From NCBI RefSeq assembly GCF_013318015.2, contig NZ_CP115842.1, positions 1,351,001 through 1,415,000 of the forward strand: 64,000 nucleotides of DNA. The letters are read 5' to 3'. Positions within the stretch are counted from its first letter, which is position 1. Every line of letters starts with the position of its first letter. A model generated the notes under the pieces. The model worked only from the letters and a program-made list of their open reading frames with translations, ran no database searches and had not been told where the DNA came from. Positions 1 to 9,432 of this stretch are shown here, in pieces. Origin of the DNA: Agrobacterium tumefaciens. GTDB taxonomy: Bacteria > Pseudomonadota > Alphaproteobacteria > Rhizobiales > Rhizobiaceae. Position numbers and translations under genes: made by a program.

Positions 1-1148
1 TCAAGGTTGACGATTACACCGTGAAGTTCGTGCTGACCCGTCCTGAAGCACCGTTCCTTGCCAATATCGCGATGCCTTTCGCTTCGATCGTTTCGAAGGA
101 ATATGCTGATACGCTTGATAAGGCCGGCACCAAGGAAGACTTCAACAACCTGCCGATCGGCACCGGTCCGTTCAAGTTCGTCGCCTATCAGAAGGACGCG
201 GTCATCCGCTACCAGAAGAACGCCGACTACTGGGGCGAAGCTCCCAAGATCGACGATCTGATCTTCGCGATCACGCCGGACGCTGCCGTTCGTCTGCAGA
301 AGCTGAAGGCTGGCGAATGCCACCTTATGCCTTATCCGGCCCCGGCCGACCTCGCCACCATTCGTGCCGATTCCAACCTCAAGCTCGATGAACAGCCGGG
401 CCTGAACGTTGCCTACTTCGCCTACAACACCACCGTTGCACCTTTCGACAAGCCGGAAGTCCGCAAGGCGCTGAACATGGCGATGAACAAGCAGGCGATC
501 ATCGACGCCGTATTCCAGGGTGCAGGCACGGTTGCCAAGAATCCGATCCCGCCGACGATGTGGTCCTACAACGACAGCATCAAGGACGATCCTTACGATC
601 CGGAAGCTGCCAAGAAGGCTCTCGAAGCCGCTGGCGTCAAGGATCTGACGATGAAGATCTGGGCGATGCCGGTTCAGCGTCCATACATGCCGAATGCCCG
701 CCGCACCGCCGAGCTGATCCAGTCGGATTTCGCGAAGGTTGGCGTCAAGGCCGAGATCGTCTCCTTCGAATGGGGTGAATACCTCAAGAAGTCGACTGAA
801 GTGAACCGCGACGGTGCCGTCATCCTCGGCTGGACCGGCGACAATGGTGACCCTGATAACTTCATGGGCGTTCTGCTTTCCTGCGCTGCAACCGGCGAAG
901 GCGGTGCAAACCGTGCTCAGTGGTGCAACAAGGAGTTCTCCGAACTGCTTTCCAAGGCAAAGCAGACCACTGACGTTGCCGAGCGCACCAAGCTTTATGA
1001 GCAGGCGCAGGTGATCTTCAAGGAACAGGCTCCGTGGGCGACGCTTGCGCACTCCACGCAGTTCGTTCCGATGTCCGCCAAGGTTTCCGGCTTCACCATG
1101 AGCCCGCTTGGCGACTTCACCTTCGAATCCGTCGATATCGCTGAGTAA
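1..1148 (+). CDS. Peptide/oligopeptide ABC transporter substrate-binding protein (SBP family 5), 5'-truncated by window edge
   Basis: The reading frame is already open at base 3, so the start codon and signal peptide lie upstream of the window; about 381 residues of a family normally near 530 aa are present. Family 5 solute-binding proteins (DppA/OppA) capture peptides or other solutes in the periplasm and pass them to a two-permease, two-ATPase importer. Visible family features are the GTGPFKF segment, the KALNMAMNKQAI segment typical of the hinge and second lobe, and a C-terminal segment rich in aromatic residues. The complete set of cognate permeases and ATPases follows in the same direction. 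A long hairpin separates this gene from the permeases. The substrate cannot be assigned: this family also covers opines, sugars and nickel. Confidence 0.9.
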   Translation, partial: KVDDYTVKFVLTRPEAPFLANIAMPFASIVSKEYADTLDKAGTKEDFNNLPIGTGPFKFVAYQKDAVIRYQKNADYWGEAPKIDDLIFAITPDAAVRLQKLKAGECHLMPYPAPADLATIRADSNLKLDEQPGLNVAYFAYNTTVAPFDKPEVRKALNMAMNKQAIIDAVFQGAGTVAKNPIPPTMWSYNDSIKDDPYDPEAAKKALEAAGVKDLTMKIWAMPVQRPYMPNARRTAELIQSDFAKVGVKAEIVSFEWGEYLKKSTEVNRDGAVILGWTGDNGDPDNFMGVLLSCAATGEGGANRAQWCNKEFSELLSKAKQTTDVAERTKLYEQAQVIFKEQAPWATLAHSTQFVPMSAKVSGFTMSPLGDFTFESVDIAE

Positions 1149-1161
1149 TCCCAAACAACAG

Positions 1162-1199
1162 GACGCGCGGAAGAACTCAGGTTCTTTCGCGCGTCTTTT
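1162..1199 (+). terminator. Intra-operon hairpin with short T-tract between binding-protein and permease genes
   Basis: A 15-bp stem (1162-1176 with 1181-1195, one G-T wobble) and a 4-nt loop are followed by TTTT. The position, right after the binding-protein stop codon and before the permease start, fits a partial terminator or 3'-end stabiliser that lets the binding protein be made in excess over the membrane components. Confidence 0.7.
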
Positions 1200-1211
1200 C
1201 AGGAAAAAACC

Positions 1212-2219
1212 ATGATCCGGTTCATTTTCGGCAAACTTCTCTATCTCGTTCCGACATTTCTCGGGATTACCATCGTTGCCTTTGCCTTCGTTCGTGTCCT
1301 GCCGGGCGATCCCGTGCTGTTGATGGCGGGTGAGCGCGGCATTTCGCCCGAGCGGCATGCACAACTTGCCGAACAGCTCGGCTTCAGCCAGCCTATCTGG
1401 CAGCAATATCTCCATTTTCTGGGGCGGCTGCTTCAGGGTGATCTCGGCAATTCGCTGGTCACCAAGAAACCCGTTCTGACCGAGTTCCTGGCGCTCTTCC
1501 CCGCGACAGTCGAGCTTGGCCTCGTCGCCATCATCCTCGCCACACTGATCGGTGTGCCGGTCGGCGTCATCGCAGCCATCCGCCGTGGCTCGTGGTTCGA
1601 CCAGATCTCCATGACGACGGCGCTGGTTGGCTTCTCCATGCCTATCTTCTGGTGGGGCCTGCTGCTCATCATCATGTTCTCCGGCATCCTGCAATGGACA
1701 CCGGTGTCGGGCCGTATCTCGTTGATGTATTTCTTCCCTTCCGTCACCGGTTTCATGCTGATCGACAGCCTGATTTCGGGGCAGAAGGGTGCTTTCGCTT
1801 CGGCTCTGTCACATCTCATCCTGCCTTCGGTGGTGCTTGCCACCATCCCGCTTGCAGTTATTGCCCGCCAGACACGGTCGGCAATGCTCGAAGTCCTCGG
1901 TGAGGATTATGTGCGGACAGCGCGTGCAAAGGGCATGTCGCCGTCCCGTGTCGTCGGCGTTCACGCATTGCGCAACGCCATGATCCCGGTCATCACCACC
2001 ATCGGCCTGCAGATCGGTGTGCTGATGGCGGGTGCAATCCTGACCGAAACCATCTTCTCCTGGCCGGGCATCGGCAAGTGGATGATCGATTCCATCTCGC
2101 GCCGCGACTATCCGGTCGTGCAGAGCGGCCTGCTTCTGATCGCGGGTCTGGTGATGATCGTCAACCTGCTTGTCGATCTCACCTATGGCCTCATCAATCC
2201 AAGGATCCGTCACAAATGA
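1212..2219 (+). CDS. Peptide/oligopeptide ABC transporter permease, DppB-like
   Basis: Integral inner-membrane permease of 335 aa, the usual length for DppB/OppB proteins, which form half of the translocation path of peptide-type importers. The N-terminus carries the family membrane segment starting at residue 5 and the conserved LPGDP motif near residue 30. The C-terminal half has the EAA-loop region that docks the ATPase (around ARAKGMSPSRVVGVHALRNA), then the final helices. Its stop codon overlaps the next permease start (ATGA), implying translational coupling. Substrate is unknown and depends on the binding protein. Confidence 0.93.
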   Translation: MIRFIFGKLLYLVPTFLGITIVAFAFVRVLPGDPVLLMAGERGISPERHAQLAEQLGFSQPIWQQYLHFLGRLLQGDLGNSLVTKKPVLTEFLALFPATVELGLVAIILATLIGVPVGVIAAIRRGSWFDQISMTTALVGFSMPIFWWGLLLIIMFSGILQWTPVSGRISLMYFFPSVTGFMLIDSLISGQKGAFASALSHLILPSVVLATIPLAVIARQTRSAMLEVLGEDYVRTARAKGMSPSRVVGVHALRNAMIPVITTIGLQIGVLMAGAILTETIFSWPGIGKWMIDSISRRDYPVVQSGLLLIAGLVMIVNLLVDLTYGLINPRIRHK

Positions 2220-3130
2220 GCGATGTGACCACAGCTCCCGGCGTCAGGCTTTCCGACGCCGCCATCCGCCGCCGGATGATCGCCGATTTCTGGTTCTACT
2301 TCCGCCAGAACCGTGGCGCCGTCGTCGGCCTTGCCGTCTTCCTTCTTCTGGTTCTGATCGCGGTTTTCGCAGCCGTGATTGCCCCGCATGACCCGACCCA
2401 GCAATATAGAGACGCGTTGCTCGTCCCGCCGGTCTGGCAGGATGGAGGCCGTACCGCATTCCTGCTCGGCACCGACGCTGTCGGCCGCGACATGCTGTCC
2501 CGACTGATCTATGGCGCGCAATATTCGCTGTTCATCGGCGTCGTCGTTGTTTCCATCGCCCTTGTCGGCGGCATTGTCATCGGTCTCGTCGCCGGCTTCT
2601 TCGGCGGCTGGGTGGACACTGTCATCATGCGCGTGATGGACGTCATCCTGGCGTTTCCATCGCTGCTTCTGGCACTGGTGCTGGTTGCGATCCTTGGTCC
2701 GGGGTTGACCAACGCCATGATCGCGATTGCCATCGTCTATCAGCCGCATTTCGCGCGTCTGACGCGTGCAGCTGTCATGAGCGAGCTTCGGCGTGAATAT
2801 GTCACCGCCGCCCGTGTGGCGGGTGCCGGCAATTTCCGGCTGATGTTCAAGACGATTTTGCCGAACTGCCTTGCACCTTTGATCGTGCAGGCAACGCTCT
2901 CCTTCTCATCTGCCGTTCTCGATGCGGCGGCTCTCGGCTTCCTCGGCATGGGCGCGCAGCCGCCCGCATCCGAATGGGGCACGATGCTGGCCGAAGCCCG
3001 CGAGTTCATCCTGCGCGCCTGGTGGGTCGTTACCCTTCCCGGCCTGACGATCCTCGTATCGGTGCTCGCCATCAACCTGATGGGTGACGGGCTGCGCGAT
3101 GCGCTCGATCCCAAACTGAAGCGGAGCTAA
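2216..3130 (+). CDS. Peptide/oligopeptide ABC transporter permease, DppC-like
   Basis: Second permease of the importer, 304 aa from the ATG at 2216 that overlaps the previous stop codon; a longer upstream frame exists but would run deep into the preceding gene. DppC-family features are an N-terminal cytoplasmic stretch, a first membrane helix around residues 35-60, the periplasmic segment with the APHDP and GTDAVGRDMLSR motifs, and an EAA loop around REYVTAARVAGA. It pairs with the upstream permease to form the channel. The gene ends three bases before the first ATPase gene. Confidence 0.93.
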   Translation: MSDVTTAPGVRLSDAAIRRRMIADFWFYFRQNRGAVVGLAVFLLLVLIAVFAAVIAPHDPTQQYRDALLVPPVWQDGGRTAFLLGTDAVGRDMLSRLIYGAQYSLFIGVVVVSIALVGGIVIGLVAGFFGGWVDTVIMRVMDVILAFPSLLLALVLVAILGPGLTNAMIAIAIVYQPHFARLTRAAVMSELRREYVTAARVAGAGNFRLMFKTILPNCLAPLIVQATLSFSSAVLDAAALGFLGMGAQPPASEWGTMLAEAREFILRAWWVVTLPGLTILVSVLAINLMGDGLRDALDPKLKRS

Positions 3131-3133
3131 GCC

Positions 3134-3973
3134 ATGAGCCTGCTGAAAATCAAGAACCTCACCGTCAAGTTTGCCACCGCCACCGGCGCGTTCACGGCCG
3201 TCAACGGCATCGACGTCTCCGTGGACAAGCATGAAGTGCTGGCCATCGTCGGCGAGTCCGGTTCCGGCAAGTCGGTCTCCATGCTCGCCGTCATGGGGCT
3301 TTTGCCCGATACGGCGACGATCACCGCCGACGAGATGATCTTCGATGGTATAAACCTGCTGGCCATGTCGCCGCAGGAGCGCCGCAAGCTGATCGGCCGC
3401 GAGATCACCATGATCTTCCAGGAGCCGGTTGCGTCGCTCAACCCGTCCTTTACGGTCGGTTTCCAGATCGAGGAGGTGCTGCGCCTCAATCTCGGCATGG
3501 GCCGGTCTGCGGCGCGTGCACGCGCACTGGAGCTGTTCCGGTCCGTCGGTATTCCCGATCCGGAAACCAAGCTCAATGCCTATCCGCACCAGATGTCCGG
3601 CGGTCAATGCCAGCGTGTAATGATCGCCATCGCCATCGCTTCCAAACCGCGTCTCTTGATCGCCGACGAGCCGACCACCGCGCTCGACGTGACGATCCAG
3701 AAACAGATCCTCGATCTGTTGATGGATCTGCAGGAAGAATACGGCATGGCGCTGATCCTCATCACCCATGACATGGGTGTCGTGGCCGAAACAGCGGACC
3801 GCGTGGTCGTGCAATATAAGGGCCGCAAGATGGAGGAAGCGGATGTGCTGAGCCTGTTTGAGGCCCCGCAACATCCTTATACCAAGGCATTGCTTTCCGC
3901 GCTGCCGGAACATGCGACCGGCGACCGCCTGCCCACGGTTTCCGACTTCTTCGGCAAGGAGGGCGTTCAATGA
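3134..3973 (+). CDS. Peptide ABC transporter ATP-binding protein, DppD-like
   Basis: One of two nucleotide-binding subunits powering the importer at the cytoplasmic face. Walker A (GESGSGKS) is at residues 40-47, the ABC signature MSGGQ at 154-158 and Walker B (LLIADE) at 174-179. At 279 aa it is shorter than many DppD proteins (about 325 aa); the frame ends soon after the peptide-importer motif near [13 protein letters not shown], so part of the usual C-terminal extension is missing. Residue 159 is Cys within the signature loop (GGQCQR), where Arg is more common. Its stop overlaps the start of the second ATPase (ATGA). Confidence 0.92.
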   Translation: MSLLKIKNLTVKFATATGAFTAVNGIDVSVDKHEVLAIVGESGSGKSVSMLAVMGLLPDTATITADEMIFDGINLLAMSPQERRKLIGREITMIFQEPVASLNPSFTVGFQIEEVLRLNLGMGRSAARARALELFRSVGIPDPETKLNAYPHQMSGGQCQRVMIAIAIASKPRLLIADEPTTALDVTIQKQILDLLMDLQEEYGMALILITHDMGVVAETADRVVVQYKGRKMEEADVLSLFEAPQHPYTKALLSALPEHATGDRLPTVSDFFGKEGVQ

Positions 3974-4815
3974 GCATCGTTGTCGAAGGCAAGGGCATTA
4001 CCCGCCATTATCACGTTCCGGGCGGCCTGTTCGGCGGAGCAAAGACCGTGCAGGCGTTGAAAGGCATCGATTTTGCCGTCGAGCGCGGCAAGACGCTCGC
4101 CATCGTCGGCGAGTCCGGTTCCGGCAAATCGACGCTTGCGCGCATCATCGCGCTGATCGACCCGGCATCCGGTGGCGAGCTGAAGATCGACGGCCAGCCG
4201 GTCGATATCGCAAAGCGCCGTCCCGGCACGGACATGCGCTCCAAGGTGCAGATGGTGTTCCAGAACCCCTATGGTAGCCTCAATCCGCGCCAGAAGGTTG
4301 GCGACGTGCTGATGGAGCCGCTTGTCATCAACACCAAAATGCCGGCGTCCGAGCGTCGTGAGCGGGCTGAAGCCATGCTCGTGAAGGTTGGGCTGGGTCC
4401 CGAACACTTCAACCGATATCCGCACATGTTTTCTGGCGGCCAACGGCAGCGCATCGCGATTGCGCGGGCGCTGATGCTCAACCCCGCACTTCTGGTGCTG
4501 GACGAGCCTGTCTCGGCACTCGATCTTTCAGTGCAGGCGCAGGTGCTGAACCTGCTGAGAGATCTCCAGGAAGAGTTCGAGCTGACCTACGTCTTCGTCA
4601 GCCACGACCTTTCCGTCGTTCGCTATATCGCCGATGACGTCATGGTTATCTCGAAGGGTGTAGCCGTGGAGCAGGGCACGCGCGAGGAACTATTTGCCGA
4701 TCCGAAGCACGCCTATACACGCCAGCTTTTTGCCGCCACTCCGGTGACGGATGTAGACGCCATCCGCGCCCGCGTGGAGCGCCGCAAGGCGGCACGGCAG
4801 GCTGCGACGGCTTGA
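3970..4815 (+). CDS. Peptide ABC transporter ATP-binding protein, DppF-like
   Basis: Second ATPase of the importer, 281 aa. Walker A (GESGSGKST) lies at residues 47-55, the signature is SGGQRQRIAIARAL, and Walker B is LLVLDEP. The C-terminal HAYTRQLFAATP segment is typical of the DppF/OppF side of the heterodimer. The start overlaps the preceding stop codon. This is the last gene of the operon and is followed within 30 bases by a strong intrinsic terminator. Confidence 0.93.
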   Translation: MSIVVEGKGITRHYHVPGGLFGGAKTVQALKGIDFAVERGKTLAIVGESGSGKSTLARIIALIDPASGGELKIDGQPVDIAKRRPGTDMRSKVQMVFQNPYGSLNPRQKVGDVLMEPLVINTKMPASERRERAEAMLVKVGLGPEHFNRYPHMFSGGQRQRIAIARALMLNPALLVLDEPVSALDLSVQAQVLNLLRDLQEEFELTYVFVSHDLSVVRYIADDVMVISKGVAVEQGTREELFADPKHAYTRQLFAATPVTDVDAIRARVERRKAARQAATA

Positions 4816-4843
4816 GATCGACGATTGACCGATGAATAAGTGG

Positions 4844-4874
4844 AACAGGCCGGATTTCCGGCCTGTTGTTTTTT
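4844..4874 (+). terminator. Rho-independent terminator of the peptide importer operon
   Basis: A perfect 10-bp GC-rich stem (4844-4853 with 4858-4867) and 4-nt loop are followed by GTTTTTT. It separates the importer operon from the convergent GntR gene. Confidence 0.93.
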
Positions 4875-4903
4875 CAGGACTTCAAAAGATTGCGGGGGTG
4901 CGC

Positions 4904-5578
4904 TCAGGCGCCGGCCTCTCTCAGCAGACGCACCTGCCGCAGCGTATTCTGCCGGCTACGCTCCAGATGGCGCCATAGGGCGTCGATAATCTGGGCCTTG
5001 CTGCGGGCGGCTATGGCGTCGGCAATATTCTGGTGTTCCTCGACAGAGCGGGCGTAGTCGCCAAGGATCGATACGAAAACCGTGTGGGTCTGGTCGAGAA
5101 TGCGCCCATGCGTGCCGGAAATGACCGGAATGCGCGCGGCCGAAACAAGGGCCGTGTGGAAGCTGCGATCGTGAAACAGCGCTTTGGAGAGATCGTCCAG
5201 CGTCGCGCTCTTGGCAAATTCGCGGTGTTTCGCAAGGCTTTCCAGAAGCTGCGCATGCAAGGCTTCGTCCAGCTGCCCGGCATCGAAGGCCACTTCCACA
5301 GCGCCTTTTTCCAGCAGCATTCTGGCGGCGTAGAGTTCTTCCACATCCTCCACGGTAAAATCGCGTACTACCATGCCGCGCCTTGAGGAATTGACCACCA
5401 GCCCGTCTGCCTCGAGTTTCAGGCATGCTTCCTTGACCGGCGTGGGGCTGATGCCGAGATCGGCGGCGAGTTCGTTGGGCAACAGCCGTTCGCCGCCGCG
5501 CAATCTGCCGCTGACGATGCGCGCCCGCAGTTCCTGATGCGCTTGGTCGGCGAGCGTGACTTTGATCAGTGTGTTCAT
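4904..5578 (-). CDS. GntR family (FadR/FCD subfamily) transcriptional regulator
   Basis: A 224-aa protein with an N-terminal winged helix (residues about 10-75, including LRARIVSGRLRGGERL and ELAADLGISPTPVKEACLKLEADGLV) and an all-helical C-terminal FCD ligand-binding domain (about 85-215). FCD regulators usually sense a sugar acid or other carboxylate and repress a neighbouring catabolic gene. It is divergent from the mandelate-racemase-type enzyme at 5862, its likeliest target, although the convergent peptide-importer operon could also be controlled. Two palindromes lie in the shared upstream region. Confidence 0.9.
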   Translation of the reverse strand: MNTLIKVTLADQAHQELRARIVSGRLRGGERLLPNELAADLGISPTPVKEACLKLEADGLVVNSSRRGMVVRDFTVEDVEELYAARMLLEKGAVEVAFDAGQLDEALHAQLLESLAKHREFAKSATLDDLSKALFHDRSFHTALVSAARIPVISGTHGRILDQTHTVFVSILGDYARSVEEHQNIADAIAARSKAQIIDALWRHLERSRQNTLRQVRLLREAGA

Positions 5579-5626
5579 GGCAACACCATCGCCTAACCGC
5601 GAGTGACAGGCAATGACAGAATATAA

Positions 5627-5648
5627 AAAATAAAAAATTTTTTATTTT
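5627..5648. promoter_or_regulatory. 22-bp perfect AT-only palindrome upstream of the GntR gene
   Basis: The two 11-base arms are perfectly self-complementary and contain only A and T, in a region otherwise about 60% GC. It lies 49 bp upstream of the GntR start. It could be an autoregulatory operator, a curved UP-like promoter element, or a weak hairpin. The base pattern is seen directly; the role is inference. Confidence 0.45.
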
Positions 5649-5801
5649 ACAATGGTCGATTTTGCTTTAGCTGTATCCGTCATCGGAAGCTGGCTGCTGG
5701 AGGAGGGTGGCCGGGCAATCCCCTGAGGCTTCATCTCCTGCGGTCATTGATCGCGGGGCAGTGGCGACATTCCGCTGGTTGATCGGTGGAGCTTCGATCA
5801 G

Positions 5802-5816
5802 AACGGAACTTCCGTT
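5802..5816. promoter_or_regulatory. 15-bp inverted repeat, candidate GntR operator before the racemase-family gene
   Basis: AACGGAA-C-TTCCGTT is a perfect 7+7 inverted repeat around a single central base, 46 bp upstream of the start at 5862. Its size suits a dimeric GntR/FCD repressor. No experimental support is visible. Confidence 0.45.
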
Positions 5817-5855
5817 TATTCCTCCCCAAAGGCTGCTCAAGCGTCGAGGAATTGA

Positions 5856-6980
<1,125 letters not shown>

Positions 6981-7064
6981 AACAGAGGCGTTCAGCCCGG
7001 ATTGCATCCGGCCACGGGGCGTCGGCGCCGTCAAAGGAATCGTGCGCTATCGAAGACTGGATCG

Positions 7065-7099
7065 CACCGTCACCCAGAATCTAATCCGGGGTGACGGTG
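7065..7099. terminator. 11-bp inverted repeat between convergent genes
   Basis: A perfect 11-bp stem (7065-7075 with 7089-7099) and a 13-nt loop lie between the ends of two convergent genes. There is no T-tract, so it may be a bidirectional RNA end-stabiliser rather than a true intrinsic terminator. Confidence 0.5.
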
Positions 7100-7125
7100 T
7101 GGGCATGATGCAGGTTTTGCCAGAC

Positions 7126-8148
7126 TTAGCGCCAGCCGAGTGCAGGAGCCACCTGTTTGAGGATCGTCTCGATAACATGGGCGTTGTAGTCGACGCCCAG
7201 CTGGTTCGGCACGGTCAGCAACAGTGTGTCGGCCTCGGCGATGGCTTCGTCGGCTTTTAGCTGCTCGATCAATGCTTCCGGTCCGGCGGCGTAGCTGCGC
7301 CCGAAGATCGCGCGCGTCTTGTCGTCGATGTAACCGATCTTGTCGTCACCCTCGCTGCCGTAACCGAAATAGGATCGGTCGCGATCGCTGACGAGAGCGA
7401 AGATGCTGCGGCTGACCGACACGCGAGGCTCGCGGGCGTGTCCAGCCTCTTTCCATGCGGCGCGGTAAGCACGGATCTGTTCGGCCTGCTGCACATGGAA
7501 GGGTTCGCCGGTCTCATCCGTTTTCAGGGTGGAGCTTTGAAGGTTCATGCCAAGCTTTGCCGCCCAAACCGCCGTCGCATTGGAGCTGGAACCCCACCAG
7601 ATGCGCTCGCGCAACCCTTCGGAGTGCGGCTCCAGCCGCAGCAGGCCGGGCGGGTTGGGAAACATCGGCCGAGGGTTCGGCTCGGCGAAACCTTCGCCCT
7701 TCAGAAGCTCGAGGAAGACTTCGGTGTGCTGGCGCGCCATGTCCTCCTCGGTCTGGCCCTCGGCAGGGCGGTAGCCGAAATAGCGCCAGCCGTCGATCAC
7801 CTGTTCGGGAGAACCGCGACTGATGCCGAGTTGCAGGCGTCCGCCGGCGATGAGATCGGCTGAACTCGCATCCTCCACCATGTAAAAGGGGTTCTCATAA
7901 CGCATATCGATGACGCCGGTGCCGATCTCGATACTTTTCGTTCTTGCGCCAACGGCGGCAAGCAGCGGGAAAGGTGATCCCAACTGGCGGGCGAAGTGGT
8001 GGACACGGAAATAAGCGCCGTCGGCGCCGAGTTCTTCCGCAGCAACGGCCAGGTCTATCGATTGCAGCAGGGTGTCTGCAGCAGAGCGGGTCTGCGACTG
8101 GGGCGAGGGCGTCCAGTGTCCGAAGGATAGAAATCCGATCTTTTTCAT
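7126..8148 (-). CDS. Luciferase-like (LLM class) flavin-dependent oxidoreductase
   Basis: A 340-aa member of the bacterial luciferase-like monooxygenase/F420 oxidoreductase superfamily, with the opening MKKIGFLSFGHW barrel strand, AAEELGADGAYFRVHHF around residue 45, and IEIGTGVIDMRYENPFYMVEDA in the middle of the barrel. The start at 8148 is preferred over an upstream frame because it follows a GGAAGG ribosome site. Family members reduce or oxygenate small substrates using reduced FMN. No partner gene fixes the substrate; the gene is convergent with the racemase-family gene and may be transcribed alone. Confidence 0.85.
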   Translation of the reverse strand: MKKIGFLSFGHWTPSPQSQTRSAADTLLQSIDLAVAAEELGADGAYFRVHHFARQLGSPFPLLAAVGARTKSIEIGTGVIDMRYENPFYMVEDASSADLIAGGRLQLGISRGSPEQVIDGWRYFGYRPAEGQTEEDMARQHTEVFLELLKGEGFAEPNPRPMFPNPPGLLRLEPHSEGLRERIWWGSSSNATAVWAAKLGMNLQSSTLKTDETGEPFHVQQAEQIRAYRAAWKEAGHAREPRVSVSRSIFALVSDRDRSYFGYGSEGDDKIGYIDDKTRAIFGRSYAAGPEALIEQLKADEAIAEADTLLLTVPNQLGVDYNAHVIETILKQVAPALGWR

Positions 8149-8282
8149 GATGACCTTCCAAATGTTTAGGATGCAGCTGACTTGAGCCGGCATCGTTGTT
8201 GTCAGTCATATAGGCTGAAGTGCGGATTCTCCAATCCGCTGCGCGTAGACACGGTGTCGCCGAAATGTGAACGACGGTTGTT

Positions 8283-9212
8283 TCAGGCGATCGTCTTGCG
8301 GTCGAGGATGAAGAGATTTTGGTGGGCGCGCGCCGTCGTGAGAATGAAATCCATCAGCGAGCGCACGCGCGGCACATTGGCAAGGTCCTGATGGCTCGTC
8401 AGCCAGTAACCCCGCCGCAGTTCCACTTCACCTGCCAGCACCATCTGCAGGTCCGGAAAGCGTGCGGCGATGAAGTTGGGCAATATGCAAAGGCCACGTC
8501 CGCTCAGCGTTGCAGTCAACTGCGCAAAAATGCTTGATGACTGGAAGTTGGGTCGGAGGCCGGGCATCACGTCGCGCATGTAATCGAGGCCCGGCGAGAA
8601 GATCAGATCCTGCACGTAACCGATAAAGAAATGATCGGGCAAATCTTCGCGCCGGGTGATTTTCGGGTGGCTGGCAAGATAGGAACGCGATGCGTAGATA
8701 TGCAGCGTGTAATCGACGATCTGTTCGTTGATGTAGGGGCCTGCTTTCGGCGGATCGAGTGTGACCGCCACATCCGCTTCTTTCTTCGACAATGCCATGA
8801 TCTGCTGGATCGTAACCATCTCCACCATGATGTGCGGATGGGTGACGGCGAAGTCTTTCAGCCTTTCCACGAAGAAAAAGTTGGAAAAACCTTCAGGCGC
8901 ACTGAGCCTGACCACGCCGCGCAGCAGGCTGCCGCTTTCGGAAATATCCGATTGCAATCTTTCCGCTTCCGCCTCGATGCGCTCGACGGTATCGACCAGG
9001 CGCCGCCCGACCGTCGTCAGTTCGTAACCACGTGGATTTCGCTCGAACAGTTTGGTTTTAAGCGAGAATTCCAGCCGGTCGATGTGGCGGGAGACGGTGG
9101 CGTGGCTGGTGCGCAGACTACGCGCTGCCGATGAAAGTTGTCCGGTGCGGGCCACCGCCAGAAAATATTGCAGGTCGTCCCAGGTAAAAGGCGTGGCCAA
9201 TTCGGTCTCCAT
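8283..9212 (-). CDS. LysR family transcriptional regulator
   Basis: A 309-aa protein with an N-terminal winged helix-turn-helix (DDLQYFLAVARTGQLSSAARSL and the SHATVSRHIDRLE recognition helix, residues about 12-70) and a C-terminal periplasmic-binding-like effector domain. It is divergent, across a 220-bp gap, from the catabolic operon starting at 9433, the standard arrangement for a LysR activator and its target. The luciferase-like gene on the same strand downstream is a possible second target. Confidence 0.92.
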   Translation of the reverse strand: METELATPFTWDDLQYFLAVARTGQLSSAARSLRTSHATVSRHIDRLEFSLKTKLFERNPRGYELTTVGRRLVDTVERIEAEAERLQSDISESGSLLRGVVRLSAPEGFSNFFFVERLKDFAVTHPHIMVEMVTIQQIMALSKKEADVAVTLDPPKAGPYINEQIVDYTLHIYASRSYLASHPKITRREDLPDHFFIGYVQDLIFSPGLDYMRDVMPGLRPNFQSSSIFAQLTATLSGRGLCILPNFIAARFPDLQMVLAGEVELRRGYWLTSHQDLANVPRVRSLMDFILTTARAHQNLFILDRKTIA

Positions 9213-9432
9213 TGCCAGGTCTGTTCAAAAATGAACAGTTCCTGTTCGCAATTTGATGATGCCCCGCTCTTGTGTCAACGGCCGAATTCGAGAAGTCTAC
9301 ATAGGGAGGCGCTGCTTTGAGGAGGGTGGCGCGACCGTTGTGATGCAACACCGTTGGACGATCGCCATGCGCCTTCGTTCACCGTTGCACAGACCTATCT
9401 GAGGCTCGCAATCATCTCTGGGAGGAGAAGTC

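Noticed and set aside
2906..3970. 354-codon open frame antisense to the DppD-like ATPase gene
   Set aside because: The opposite strand has intact Walker and signature motifs; this frame is an antisense by-product.
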